Origin: Pocillopora verrucosa
Lineage: Eukaryota; Cnidaria; Anthozoa; Scleractinia; Pocilloporidae
DNA: 64,000 nt
Direction: 5' to 3'
Assembly (NCBI RefSeq): GCF_036669915.1
Contig: NC_089325.1
Span: 16,377,378-16,441,377, forward strand
The notes under the pieces are model-generated. The model saw only the letters and a program-made list of their open reading frames with translations, was not told where the DNA came from and ran no database searches. The position numbers were made by a program, and so were the translations under genes. Within the stretch, counting starts at the first letter, position 1; each line of letters starts with the position of its first letter. Below are positions 11,464 to 22,745 of this stretch, one piece after another.

Positions 11464-14400
11464 TAGGTAATAGAGACCATAAGATACCCCGATTGAATTC
11501 CGGTGAATTACCGCAGCCGCACACTTAACATGTGGCGTGAATATCAACTTAAGTTAGCCGAACTAAAAATTAAGAGGACTGGAAAAAAAACTTCTTGACT
11601 TTTGGTTATCATGGCGGCTTTATGGCTCGATAAAGTTCATAAAAGCAGCTGGCATAATTTTGGTTGCAAAAAGACCACAAACAAGTCTACAGCATTCGTT
11701 GCTTCCAATGACCAATCAGCTGATTTTCGATCCTTTTTGATTAGACTTAACTTGGTAAAATACAAATGAGAGAGCACAAATTGACTTACCCTTTTGCTCA
11801 TTTGACTTTTTTACTTTGCTGAACGTCGTTTGCTGGTCTTCTCATCTTCCCCGTCTTCTCGGTCAGTAACCACCCTTAAGGTGCCATCTACCCCGGATGA
11901 ACGGGGTAGATAAATAAAACATAATTTTGAGTGTAATTTGGAGTTAGAAAGCACGAACAAATATTTCAGACAACAAAATTCCACTCGCCCTACGAGCTCG
12001 TGCAATTTGTAGTTTGAAAAATTTACGAGTGCTTATTACATCAAATAGCAAGCTAAATTATGTTCTTACTTGTTAGTAATTTACATAAGAAAAGCGTCAC
12101 AGAAAGGTAAGACAGACGAAATTATGAAAGCGTAAGCGCTATTTGTAATTTGCACTCGTCTTACAACTTTGCACTCGTTTTCAGCCAATTAGAAGCGCGT
12201 AATTTTGTCCTGTCGATTATTTGTCAGATAACAACTCAAACATTTACATATAAATATACCATAGAAATTAACAAGGTGTGTTCGGTCCTTTTTGAAGATG
12301 ATGCAACCTCCTTTACAAATCAGTTAAACAATCTGACAGTTTGCCCTGAACAATACAGCACCAGTCTCATTAGAAACTTACCTCCTTTATCCACTTGTCG
12401 GGTGTTAGATAGTTGGGTGGAGAAATCACTGGATGTATTGTATCATTGTATGCCCCAGCAGCTGAGCGAGAAATTTCAAATTTTTAAAACGCTTCACAGT
12501 TATTTCCGACCTTTGGCGACTTTGAATTGCAAACCAATTCTTTCTGTAAACGTTTTTAAAGTATTTTCTTGCTATCAGTCAATAGGTTACTATGGGCTTT
12601 AAAACGAGACTTGGAGGACACAAGATAAATAAAACGTTTCAAAAATTCTTCTTCAGTTATCTTTGTGTCGCTTCAGTCTCGCTGTCAAGGAGTTTTTTTA
12701 TTTTGTTACATACCACACGAGTGAGTGGTGCTTTTCGTGTACGCGGATTGGCCAGTTCAAAGTGATTAACAAGTACCTCACTGAGGTAGCCTTAGGTTGG
12801 TGAGTACTCATCGTCTATCGCTTACTCGCTGTTGAAATAACGGCTGAGTTTTCATTCTATAACTTTTTTTTTATTTATGCCATCCTTGTAGGATCATTTT
12901 ATGGTGACAGGACCGAGTAACTGTCAATATTTCCGAATTTTCCACAGCACACTTTACCTGCCCTAAAGTTTTGCACATAAAAATGTTGGCTTCTATTTTC
13001 TACGGAAACACTGCCATTGTCAGGAACAGGAAAATCAGCCAGAACAAACATTCATATTCTGCGCATACCTCCCGACAAGTGAGTATACTTGGAGTGGTTC
13101 GAGGAAAGGCAATGCACCCATTCTGCCGCTGTGTTGCCATAGGGGCAATAAAAATCATATCACAAGTTACGAATTCAGGGTCCAGTCCTTATTTATCACT
13201 GGGGGGGGGGGGATTGACCTGCAATATTCTTATGATTCCCCCTCATTTGCGACTGGCAGTCCACTTTCTTTATGCCCCCCCCCCCTTTATACTCTGCTTT
13301 ATCCTCTGTTGGTGACGTCTGATTTCCCCTCCTTTCGCTCTTAAAACCACGTGATCTCCTCAAAATCCTCAAACCCCCCCTTTAAAAAAACTTCTGGTCC
13401 CTAAACAAGGCTGAGTGATCAGTGTTGAACAAAACCAATACAATTTCCTTAGATGTGATTGGTGCGTTACCTGCTTTATTATCCACTAATTATTCTGTAT
13501 AGTTGTAGTCGGACACCTGTAATCGGACAGTGGAAGCAGTCAATCATACTTAGTCCTTTTAGCCAAATCCACCAATCAGAGAATTGATCACAATAATCAT
13601 AGCAACCACACCTATCTTAAAAAAAAAACTGTGGAAAAAAATGTCTGTGTAAACGTATGTCAAAGGAACACATCAGTCGATATTGCTCTGTACTTTCCCT
13701 CATTGACAGGAAGGACACATCAGTACCAAAGCTTGCTGATCAGTGGCTAGTGTCTAACAGGGTCCTCCGGGTGGGGGAACGAATAAAATTACTCCACATT
13801 TCAACATCACCTCCAATGACTCGTTCAGCACAGAAACCATGAAAAATATGTTTTCTGTCATCGTGGAGAGGCAATTTAACAACAATGGCTTTGAAATGCA
13901 GATAAGAAGGTTCTCCGAGGCACAGTTTAATTGCGTAGATCGCACTGTCCATTTCAATTCTAAGATCGTCACCGTCCTACATTGCATGATTGGATTTGTT
14001 CGCTCGTTGTACGGACTGGTTGTCTGTCTGTCTGTTCTTCTCTTTATCTCTCTTTTGATTGATTTTATATGATTTTCATGTCTGTCTATTTGCCAGTCTG
14101 TCAGTATGTTTGTCCTTCCTTCTGTACGTTTAATCGCTAGATAGAAACTTGTACAGTGTATATTTCCCTAACCTTTGATCCAACCATACTTTTAGCAATA
14201 TCCGTGGGAAACGGGGGCGTCATGATGAATCAGGAATTCTGGTTCTATTAGTGTTATATCCATCTCAACTCTGGAGTTTAATCATTTAAACCCTGAGAAC
14301 GACCAGCATCTACTTTCTCCTCGCAACAATACTGCTAAGTTCTCCTTGTGAGCATCATAGGAATGTATCACAAGCGTATGGAGAATATAGATACTGATGT

Positions 14401-14718
14401 TAGGGTGTTAAGGGTTAAATGGATACCGAGCAACTGTTAGGGAAGCTAAGAAAATACTTGGGGAATGCCATTCATTTCCTTTGTCGCTTACCGCTACAGT
14501 CTTGAAAAAATGGATAAGCATAAACATTCACGGGTTACTTTCTGTCCTTTATTGTTTTTACCTTGGAATTAGCTGAAAAAAAAGGGGCTCACCTTTACTG
14601 GTCTCGGACAAATGTAAGTGGTAATACGGGGCAAACAAATCGACTCAGCAATGATGGTGCGTCAGTTGTCGTCATTTACAGCTATGTTTATGATACTTGT
14701 ATTTTTTTACTTTATCAG
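11464..14718. other. Intergenic sequence with repeat fragments
   Basis: It contains a short palindrome CTACCCCG...CGGGGTAG near 11890, CACTCG-containing repeat-like sequence at about 11980-12200, and G and C homopolymers at about 13200 and 13277. A frame at 12150-12602 (+) is open for 150 codons, but I recognise nothing in it. No supported gene. Confidence 0.35.
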
Positions 14719-14832
14719 ATTATAATTAGCGCCTTTAACGAGGTGTACACCCAGGCCATTACCAGCTTCCCTCCTACACCATCTAAGTCACACTATGTTT
14801 TCAGTCTCAGAGATTTTGCTAGGGTAGTACAG
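14719..14832 (+). pseudogene. Orphan exon of an axonemal dynein heavy chain
   Basis: An exon of exactly 38 codons lies between TTTACTTTATCAG and a GTAAAA donor, phase 0-0. The translation contains PTPSKSHYVFSLRDFARVVQ, the strongly conserved dynein heavy-chain sequence in the motor region (PTP-x-KSHY-x-FNLRD-x-x-RV-x-QG), preceded by NEVYTQAI. The next dynein segment follows at 15291. No other dynein exon was found on either side, so this looks like a fragment rather than a working gene. The closest subgroup is the inner-arm type (DNAH3/7/12-like), by memory of the motif. Confidence 0.7.
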
Positions 14833-15290
14833 GTAAAATCATTATGATGATAAATTTTCTTCCTTCATTCTCTCCAATAAACTTAAACGTCTTTAAAGAA
14901 GCGTGATCCGTGTAGGCCATGAAGAGCAATTTATAATGTAGTGTTGAAAGTAATCCGGGGTTGTTTTGGTTTCGCTTTACCTCGCTCGTGATTGGTCCAG
15001 AAAACCAATCAGATGCAAAAATTAAAACCAATCCCAACTTGGTCACTCACGTTTTGCCGCTTTGGGCAGTTTGCTCGTTTTTACTTTACAATACCTTTTG
15101 GAGTCCTCAAACAGGCAAATATTTCGTGAAACCATATCAATACCTTCACGATTTGCTGTTTCCTTCCCTTTACTCCTTACGTCTCGCTATAGAAATTTAG
15201 GTCCACTATAACACACCGTGGAAATCATAATTTAGTCTTTTAATTTTCCTTATTTGCAAATTCTCATTAAAGGGGATTCTTCTATTTCCC
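14833..15290. other. Intron-like spacer between dynein fragments
   Basis: It holds the palindrome-like CTCGTGATTGGTCCAGAAAACCAATCA near 14985, a motif that looks like part of a short inverted-repeat element. Nothing coding was recognised. Confidence 0.35.
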
Positions 15291-15410
15291 GGAGTTTGTG
15301 CCACTCATCCAAGGAAGCAGATCAGATTGTGGGTTCATGGGGTCTACCGGGTGTTCTCCATTAGATTGGTTGACTCTGAGGACCGGCAATGCTTCTTTGA
15401 GATAGTTAAG
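15291..15410 (+). pseudogene. Second orphan dynein heavy-chain exon, acceptor site missing
   Basis: Forty codons read GVCATHPRKQIRLWVHGVYR then VFSIRLVDSEDRQCFFEIVK, ending at a GTATGG donor. This is the dynein stretch that directly follows PTP...VVQ in the intact protein (LW-x-HE-x-x-RV-x-x-DRL). Two near-invariant positions are changed: HE is HG, and DRL is IRL. The base pair before the expected phase-0 start is CC instead of AG, so the splice acceptor appears lost. Together these indicate decay. Confidence 0.65.
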
Positions 15411-16442
15411 GTATGGTAACATTATTTTTGTAAAATTCTTGTCTAACAAGTTGGTTATAGTCGATTATTAGCGCTGCAAGACATCGTCGTCCACGGGAAG
15501 AGTTGTGACGAGTGTGCGAGAGGTTTGCAATTAGTGCCAGACCCCTAGCAAACCTCTCGCCGGCTTGCTTTACTCAGATTCTCGCGCGGGCTAAGAAACG
15601 CTCATGTCGCAGCAGTAAAAATGTGAGGCTTTTTGAAGGGTAGTTATATTTTACATCAGAGAGTTAACCAACCCAGGTGACTTAATCTTATATTGCGTCA
15701 TGCTGAGATTTAATTTGAAGAATATGATCGAAACTCTTAGGGCTTTGAATTGTTCAATTAATTGCAATAGGTTGATGCCTGCAACTTTTCAATCGACCGG
15801 AATAGAAGCTGATTTACTGAATGTCGCAAATCATGGTAGAAAATTAAAAGCGGTTTTTAGCAGAATAATTTTGCTATGACTCTGAGACGGGCCTGGTCAG
15901 GTAGACGCCTGACACGGGATTACCAGATAGAGCAAGACACTGAAATATTTTTGAAACATAATTAATAGAGACTGAAAGTAATTTCTGTAAACTTGATTTT
16001 TATTTGTGAACATTGACTATATAGACCGCAAAGCGTATCCTCGTCTGTATGTTGAAATACAAGATACAGAATGACTTAGCGCGGTAAGAACTCTTGGGAA
16101 ATTGGGAATGTGTAGTAAGTACGAGTACAATAAAGCCATATTAAAAAGAGCAACAAATTACACAATGTTTCCTCAACTGATATAGAGTTATGTTATATGA
16201 TGAAAAATTCAATATGAGATGTTAGTTGGGTCACTGACATGTTTGAATGCGAGTGGGCGTGATCAGGATTTGACCCGCTAAACACAGGACCACATGGTGA
16301 TGGCTTGTGGTGTTTGATAAAGACTGAGCCCACAGTTTTCGACGAATCATTGCTTAGCAACGTGCCATATCTTGCTGACAAGAGAACTTTAGAGATACTC
16401 TCTAGTACTTGAACGCTTCTTTGACTCCCACTGGAAAATACG
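15411..16442. other. Non-coding, includes probable 3' UTR of the next gene
   Basis: The right end probably includes the 3' untranslated region of the minus-strand gene at 16443-17696. The rest shows no recognisable feature. Confidence 0.35.
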
Positions 16443-17696
16443 TTATGCGCTCAAACGCTTTTTGTGAGGAAAGGTCTCGTCCAAAAAATTCAGAAATAAT
16501 TGTGCCTTCATCATGTTTACTCCAAAGCCGTAATGTGTTCCATCATAGCTATGCACCCCAACAGTTAGATTGAATGTGTCAAACACTGGAACTTCAAAAG
16601 GTTCTAGAAACCGCCTCATTTCTTGGTTGTAACGAATGATTTTATCATTACCTTGGGATTCAATATACGGAATTGGTTTAATGCTGCCATGTGCGTGCGT
16701 TGTGAGCCATATAATAAGCGGCCATTGGCTTGCTGCTTGATGCTTAAGTTGAAGGATTGGTTTTAGGTAGCCATTAAACACTTTATCAGCATTCAGACCC
16801 ATATGGAGTCCTACTCCAATAGCGATGACTGAGTTTGTCGCGTTAAGTTTTCCCCGAACCTTTTGCAGTGCCAACTTGGCATATTCCATGCTATAAAATT
16901 GATATAAAGAATACTCGAAGGTAGATTGTCCTTGGCAAACTTTCCCTTCAGGAAGTTGGGAAGCGTTGTGGGCAGTTTTTCCGTGACATCCCGTTTTACC
17001 TGCGTCTACGAATTGCATGTCGCCTGAACAAAAATCTCTTTGGTGTTCGTCGACGTCTTTTACAAGGCTACCATATACCTTGTCGTCTGTGAATAAAATC
17101 ATCAGCGCATTATGTAAATGTCGCACCAGCGAATCACCTATTAACGACAAGCTGGAGACTCTTTCGGATAACAACTGACATGTTTTAGCACTGCTGAAGT
17201 TTTGAAACTCGCAGCCAGAAGAAGGAACGAATTCGTGTAGCTCCGCAGAAACTATATTTCTAAAATCCGTGCATGATGTGCACTGACAATCTTCTTTTGC
17301 TGATCCACACCTCGCAAGATTATGATTACAACAGGGATCCGTGCCTTCAGGGTCACACAGAGAAGGAACTGGGATGCCGAAATTTGGTGCCTTTAATGGG
17401 AAATTCTTTCCGCACTTCTTATCCTCTCTGTGTAATATTTCCGGCAACCCTCTGAGTTTTCTAATCCTTATGTCCTGCTCTCGTCTGTGGAGCACATCTG
17501 TGGGCTGTAGATTCGAACGTTTTCGCCACATTCCATTTCTCATTTGTCTCGTAACATCAACACACCGTTTACGGTTGTAAGTGCTCAGTCTTTTGACGAA
17601 CGAGTCAGTAAGTTCAAGTCGTCTTTGTGAAAACGTTTCGAGTACAATAAAAAGGAGCAAAATAAAGAACAGCGCTTTGCAAACTCTCCAGTTCAT
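16443..17696 (-). CDS. Type II membrane SGNH/PC-esterase-like protein (NXPE/CASD1-like acyltransferase family)
   Basis: A 417-residue protein starts at ATG 17696 (MNWRVCK) and ends at TAA 16443-16445. The frame extends upstream to 17735, but a TTTGCAG acceptor lies there, so an upstream 5' exon is likely. Residues about 6-22 form a single hydrophobic signal anchor (ALFFILLLFIVL), typical of Golgi type II enzymes. A cysteine-rich module follows (CDPEGTDPCCN, CGSAKEDCQCTSC). The catalytic-type blocks are LIGDSLVRHLHNAL (GDS nucleophile motif) and DGTHYGFGVNMMKAQ (D-x-x-H motif), the pairing seen in the PMR5/Cas1p/NXPE group. By family, it may transfer or remove acyl groups on glycans; the substrate is unknown. 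The core is intact, with no internal stop. Confidence 0.8.
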   Translation of the reverse strand: MNWRVCKALFFILLLFIVLETFSQRRLELTDSFVKRLSTYNRKRCVDVTRQMRNGMWRKRSNLQPTDVLHRREQDIRIRKLRGLPEILHREDKKCGKNFPLKAPNFGIPVPSLCDPEGTDPCCNHNLARCGSAKEDCQCTSCTDFRNIVSAELHEFVPSSGCEFQNFSSAKTCQLLSERVSSLSLIGDSLVRHLHNALMILFTDDKVYGSLVKDVDEHQRDFCSGDMQFVDAGKTGCHGKTAHNASQLPEGKVCQGQSTFEYSLYQFYSMEYAKLALQKVRGKLNATNSVIAIGVGLHMGLNADKVFNGYLKPILQLKHQAASQWPLIIWLTTHAHGSIKPIPYIESQGNDKIIRYNQEMRRFLEPFEVPVFDTFNLTVGVHSYDGTHYGFGVNMMKAQLFLNFLDETFPHKKRLSA

Positions 17697-20160
17697 AAGA
17701 TTCAATAGATGATTTTTAAGCTGAAATCCAGACACTGCAAATAAGAAACAAGAGCTCTGTTTAAAACAATGTGTTGTAGAACTGTGTCTGTCATTAACCT
17801 ACACGGCTTTCCCGTTGTTTGATGTTCAAATTTATTTATTTATTTAAGTGATGCCGGGTTCAAAACGCTTGTAACAGGTGCCGTGGTCCCACCCGAGAGT
17901 AAACTGGTTCTACCTGTGTTCTTAAGATTGTGTGCTAACAACTTCTAATTAGCCGAGCGCGGGGGCTGTACAGGGGAATTTCGGCCTGAGGTCGTTTTGA
18001 ATTTGCCAGCTTTCGAGAATCAAAATACACGGCTCATGACCGTTTCCGTTGAGACAGAAGGTATGGCAAATTTCCGACCAGACAAGAAACAATGAGAACG
18101 CTCGGTTTTACCTCAACACAACCTTGCCTTAAAATATTGGCTCATATATAATATTTTCAGTAAAGAGCAAGGCTTAGTGGTAACCTCTTCCGCGTAAACT
18201 TAATTGAAATAAGCGAACACCTTTTGCGTGTCGTTTTACTTGTTCTGCTTGGTTTTTCTTCTCTTTTGAAAAGTTCCTACGAAACAAAGCAGTTCTGAGA
18301 AGACGAGTTGGTTGTTTCACAATATTTCTCCAGTGAAGTTTGGCCATAAGCCTCGATCTTCTGTACTTGACCACGTTCTCCTTCTTTGCTTATCAGATGT
18401 GGTCCATTATAATATTAATACAGTTAATTAGCGAGTTGCTTTCAGGGCCAAATTTTATTCCAATCTTTGATGTGCTTCACTGCACCACACGCTGACAGTA
18501 ATGACATACAGGTTCTCGTGCTTTCAAAGCACTCTCTCTTTGTTGTGTGCCTGTTAGCGTGAGATTCTACTTAAATTTACTGAAGAATTAAAGGTATATT
18601 ACTTTCGGCTCAAAGGAAACACAGCTTGTCACCGGAAATTCCTTTCAATAAGTTTTTTGCTTGAATTGTGCTCTATTGCAAAACGTCGCTTGGGGAATTG
18701 AAATAAAAATATGTTTTGTGATTTTAGGATCCTGTAACCAAATGGTAATTTTTCAATTACTGTACCTGGAATTTAACCGACCGCTCACCTGTTGCCAACA
18801 AAATTGAATTTATAGGCCGAGAGTATCGCGCTTTTTTGGCAAACGCAGGCTCATACTGAATTTTCTCTTTTTTACCCGCTTCTTTTCGAATTATTGAACA
18901 ACTTTGACAAAAAATTAGGAAATATCCTAACCTAAGTGCGATTCTAAAAAGAAAATCCGAAAGGGGAGAGCCATGAGGTTAGTTCGCAAAATAACCCAGT
19001 TCTTAACACTTCAGCTTAAATATTCGGCAGTAAATTGTAATTATAAACTTTTATAACGATCCCACGAAGATCATAATAGAAAATGAATGTATGAGCATTA
19101 GTACTTGCCGTATCGGTGTTGTTTCTTAAACCGTATCGGTGTAGCATCCATAGTTGATCACAGGCAGCTTTGCGTTTTAGGTAGCAATTAATTTGCACTT
19201 TCTGTTTTCAACGAAGTAGTGATGTTTGGGTCAACGTTCCAGGCAACCTTTCTCATCTTAAAAAAAAAACATATCATTCTGCTGAAACAAGTTTCAAAAT
19301 AACTATTCAGTGGTGCGCTGTGCATCTTGTACCGCGCATGACGTCTCCCTTAACACCCTTCCAACAACGTGGCGGTTTTTTGTCTTTTACTCAACCAATG
19401 GACGAGGCTAACAGGTGCGATGATCTTTTTCTCTTTAACAAACAAAAAACTGAAAGCGAATGATCGGAAAGCAAAAACAAGGGTGTACAAAGCCGTTAGT
19501 TAAATTATAATTTCACAAACATCGATTTGAGGAACCTTTTGAATCGATATTGTTTGAAAATTGCACAGTTTTTTTGGAAAGTTATATATTGAACATGGTC
19601 GAGGCTTACTTCTTATCTGGTGTTTTACTTTTTTTTTGCTTTACTTTCAAAAACCCTTGTTTGCCGGTAGCGCTACTGATTTGCACTTGCATAAGTATAT
19701 TAAGGTCCATCAGGTCTCTTGGGAAAGATCGGTGACCTATCTTTGAATTGCCTCTTTCGAAGCTGTGATCGTTGAGAATATACTACGCAACTATCAAAAT
19801 ATCGGCGTGTATCATTTCTTATATCAGTGAATAGTGTGTATGTATTTGTAAAACTAGAATCATTGTAAATTTAAAAGTTATCATGGTACTTCTCGCTAAT
19901 AAATGGAATTTTGAATGGTTCCCGTACAAGTGGACATGATTATAAATTTGTGGTTTGATTTGAAAACAATCCTGGGAAGAACATGAATAGGATATCACTG
20001 TATGAGCTGAGTACTTATCACATCAGTGTCCTTTGTTCGGCATGAAACATTTGAATTTCGGTTCAGTTTTTCGAAATTTGTCAAGTTGCGTTTTGCGACA
20101 CCATACTGTATGTAAATGAGTAAAAAAGTCTCAGAAGATGATTATTAAATACCCCTTTGG
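17697..20160. other. Upstream region, no supported gene
   Basis: It contains a 66-codon basic minus-strand frame at 18174-18374 that I do not recognise; it might be a leader exon of the SGNH gene but lacks support. The rest is AT-rich with no clear repeats. Confidence 0.3.
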
Positions 20161-20313
20161 GACATAGTTTGAAGCTACACTGGTTTGCAGATTTAATGAA
20201 TGTAACCGAAGCGTGGGCGGAGTTAATGTGCCAAGCCTCCAAACAAAGGCGCTGGTGGTAACGCCGATTAGTGGTGATAATTTTAGAATTATCCCACCCA
20301 ATTGTATGGTTGG

Positions 20314-20523
20314 TTAGGCAAGTATGCTCCGATAAAGCTGAATTTTCCTTTTTGCAAAGAAAAACCGCTTTTTGGTGCTCTTTAACCGTGTACCAAACTG
20401 GCGTTTGGTCTGTCCGATGTATTCGTTGTCACAGTCATTGCAAGGAATAGAATAAATGGCGTCGGTTCGTTGTTCTTTCGTGACAGGATCCTTAGGTTTG
20501 GCGGAAATATGCCCCATATTCAT
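20314..20523 (-). pseudogene. GIY-YIG endonuclease fragment of a Penelope-like element
   Basis: The frame encodes KDPVTKEQRTDAIYSIPCND then CDNEYIGQTKRQFGTRL. AIY...YIGQTKR is the GIY-YIG core with its following arginine, in the form found at the C-terminus of Penelope-like polyproteins. The domain is cut short after about 45 residues, where the sequence becomes KSTKKRFFF, and it has no preceding reverse transcriptase. In active elements this nuclease nicks target DNA for priming. Confidence 0.75.
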
Positions 20524-20656
20524 ATATGCCGCCCACGCTCCTTTAAATCGTGACGATGGCGGTCTGCTTCCTGACGCCTATTTACACCTCGTCAGAAAAA
20601 AAAAAGGCCGCTAATTAGTGATCATGTAAAAAGGACCTCTTGTTGCAGCGTTTAGA

Positions 20657-20703
20657 TCACCCCTGATGAAGGCACTAGACAGGAGTGTCGAAACGTTGGG
20701 TCT
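20657..20703 (+). ncRNA. Candidate hammerhead ribozyme motif
   Basis: The core CTGATGA is at 20664-20670 and CGAAA at 20690-20694. Stem II can form between GGCACT and AGTGTC (one G-U pair), with one unpaired A before it. The minimal palindromic stem III is ACGT. Stem I pairs ACCC before the core with GGGT after the predicted cleavage base. Short stem III hammerheads that act as dimers are described for Penelope-like elements. Activity is untested. Confidence 0.5.
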
Positions 20704-20754
20704 ATCGGTTACATTCATTAAATCTGCAAACCAGTGTAGCTTCAAACTATGTCT

Positions 20755-21201
20755 GATTGTCCACCTGGTTGCCGTGTGAACTTTAATATATTTTAAATAC
20801 CCCTTTGTTTAAATAAATATCCATTTTTTACTCGCGTACAAGCGTCGCACATTTTGCCATTTATCTGATCGATAAATGTCACTATCAGTCTGTTACTATG
20901 CAAACTTTAGTTTTTCTTGATCTCGAAATGCGTTAGGCTTTGCCTGATGTCGTCAGTTGAAAGTTTACTTATGTGTGGCAATTAATTGGATTGACCGGGC
21001 AGTCTTTCTTTGTGCTTTTGAGGTAGTCACTACAGTTTGTCCTGTTGATGAGGTGGAGTCCCTGTGTACCTATCCATCAATTTTCTATTTTTAAGGAGTG
21101 AAGACTGAGAAGAAGATGGTAGACGGCAAACAAGTAGATGACTATTGGGCGGCTTCCAAGAAGATTTGATTGGTCGGTTTATATGTTGATAAAGGGGTTA
21201 A
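20755..21201. other. Spacer between two mobile elements
   Basis: Nothing recognised. Confidence 0.4.
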
Positions 21202-21919
21202 GGTCCAGTTCAGACGCCGTACTTCAGCCGAGCCGAATCAAATACAACGAATTAAGTTCATGTGAAGTACGGCGTCTGAATCAACTCGGAAAGGCTGATT
21301 TAATTTAGATCGGCTTAATCAATTAATTCCGCCTGGCTCAGCCGAGAAGAACGGCTGTAGAGCGGCTTTGATTCAGACGCCATACTTCAACTGAACCGAA
21401 CCAAATGCACACATTATTTTAATGTTTTTATTTTTTACTCAAGAGCATGCGCATAGCAGTGTTTTGCAGGAGGAAAATGGCGGCTTGGCGGGCCAAACTG
21501 CACGATGGTGACATTTGTTGTTCGTGTTTCTGCACGACCAAATATACTTGCTTGAAATGTAGAATCCCAATTTGTAATAAATGTTCAATTTTTGAAGAAG
21601 ACGAAGATTACCATGGATGGGTCGCTGGAAAAAGCGTCGCCTTTAAGACAGTTTACATTCTTCTTCTTTCAGCACTGTTTCCCATCATTTTGAGCAGAAG
21701 AAAGGCTCTTGCTCGCAGATTGCTGCCGGAATCCATGTCGTCCGCCATGTTTACAATTGTATGCTAAACCAATGACCGAATTTTAATTTTCTTCGATTAG
21801 TTAATTTCGACCGAGTAAAGTTCGGTGTTTGAATCAATTCAGCCTGGATTAACTAATTTAGGTTGGCCTATCGTTGAATTTGATTCGGCGCGGCTGAAGT
21901 ACGCCGTCTGAACCGGGCC
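21202..21919 (+). mobile_element. DNA transposon with about 46-bp terminal inverted repeats and repeated subterminal motifs
   Basis: The left end GGTCCAGTTCAGACGCCGTA and the right end, read in reverse as GGCCCGGTTCAGACGGCGTA, continue to match through ACTTCAGCCG-GCCGAATCAAAT. The TTCAGACGCC motif recurs inside: inverted at about 21264-21287, direct at about 21372-21405 and inverted, degenerate, at about 21815-21838. No transposase is present. A short Cys-rich frame lies within. I could not define a target-site duplication. Confidence 0.75.
21477..21767 (+). CDS. Short Cys-rich ORF inside the transposon, possible zinc-binding fragment
   Basis: From ATG 21477 the frame reads MAAWRAKLHDGDICC, then CFCTTKYTCLKCRIPICNKC and an acidic stretch EEDEDYHGW. 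The spaced CxxC pairs suggest a small treble-clef or similar zinc site. After about 55 residues the frame becomes hydrophobic and unlike the start, so it may be cut by a frameshift. It lies between the terminal repeats and is probably a remnant of the parent element's coding region. Function not known. Confidence 0.4.
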   Translation: MAAWRAKLHDGDICCSCFCTTKYTCLKCRIPICNKCSIFEEDEDYHGWVAGKSVAFKTVYILLLSALFPIILSRRKALARRLLPESMSSAMFTIVC

Positions 21920-22530
21920 CAAAAAAACCCTTGGGGTGGTCCTAACAAAATTTCAATTATTCTGCACTATTCACAAGCAGGATTTCTCTGGGTATTATAG
22001 GGTCTCAAAGGAATGATAGCTTTGCTTTTACGATCACAATTTGTTTGTTTATGGGTCAATTAGCATGGGCGACCCATTAAAGCATTTGCTTATATAAAGA
22101 AAACAACAATAGTTATATCACCTAGTAAAAAACCAGTGCGATCCACGAACAACACAAAATGACAATATTATAAAGAACTCACAGTAATTTATATTTCTTT
22201 ACAAGGTGTCGGGTAAATCAGTGAGATCAATATAGATCGATATGTAACAAAAAGAAGTGTTGCTTGAAATTAGGAGATCCTCGCAGCAGGATTCATTCGT
22301 TGTTGCTTTTTAATATTCTTCTTCACATATCGTTTCCAAATTTCACATGATCGTGTAAATCCGACAGAAGGTGGAATATTTTCACAAAAATCACAAGACA
22401 TTCAGCATGAAATTTCTTTGGAACGAGTACATCAGTTTTTCCTACCCTTAGTGTGATTTGTATAATGTTCAGTTGTGTTTCGAATCATTTATTGTCGATA
22501 TTGATCAACTGCATTGAAGTCGTTCGTGGT
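21920..22530. other. Non-coding stretch, nothing recognised
   Basis: AT-rich sequence with short frames only. Confidence 0.4.
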
Positions 22531-22531
22531 C

Positions 22532-22711
22532 TCAGCGGATGAGCCTGCGGATCAGTGGACGCGAAAGCATGCACTTGAGTTCAAATTACCCATTCGACAT
22601 GAGTGACACAACTCGTACTATGAGGCACATCCAGACTAGCTTTGGCGGAGATCATCGCATTTATCTAGTTAGTAACTCAGCAAGTCCCTCAGGCAACGAC
22701 GATTTCGGGAA
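22532..22711 (+). CDS. Possible exon of an unrecognised gene
   Basis: An open stretch begins after GTGGTCTCAG and includes ATG 22539 (MSLRISGRESMHLSSNYPFD). It runs to GGGAAG followed by a GTATGC donor at about 22712. Codon use looks unlike the surrounding AT-rich sequence. I do not recognise the protein, and no partner exon was found. It could equally be a chance frame. Confidence 0.3.
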
Positions 22712-22745
22712 GGTATGCGGTAGAGCAATTAAATGCGAAAAGTAA

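Larger units (their letters stand above)
20161..20754 (-). mobile_element. Penelope-like element remnant with perfect 49-bp inverted repeats
   Basis: Positions 20161-20209 and 20706-20754 are exact reverse complements over 49 bases. Between them is a minus-strand GIY-YIG endonuclease fragment and a plus-strand hammerhead-like motif, both hallmarks of Penelope-like retroelements. The reverse transcriptase is missing. Inverted terminal arrangement is known for these elements. Confidence 0.7.

Noticed and set aside
12150..12602. 150-codon plus-strand frame
   Set aside because: No recognisable motif, and it starts within repeat-like CACTCG sequence.
13740..13952. Minus-strand frame with coding-like composition (about 13740-13952)
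   Set aside because: Overlapping plus-strand frames look equally plausible and no family or splice context was found.
18174..18374. Basic 66-codon minus-strand frame upstream of the SGNH gene
   Set aside because: It lacks a donor that would join it in phase to the SGNH exon and has no known similarity.
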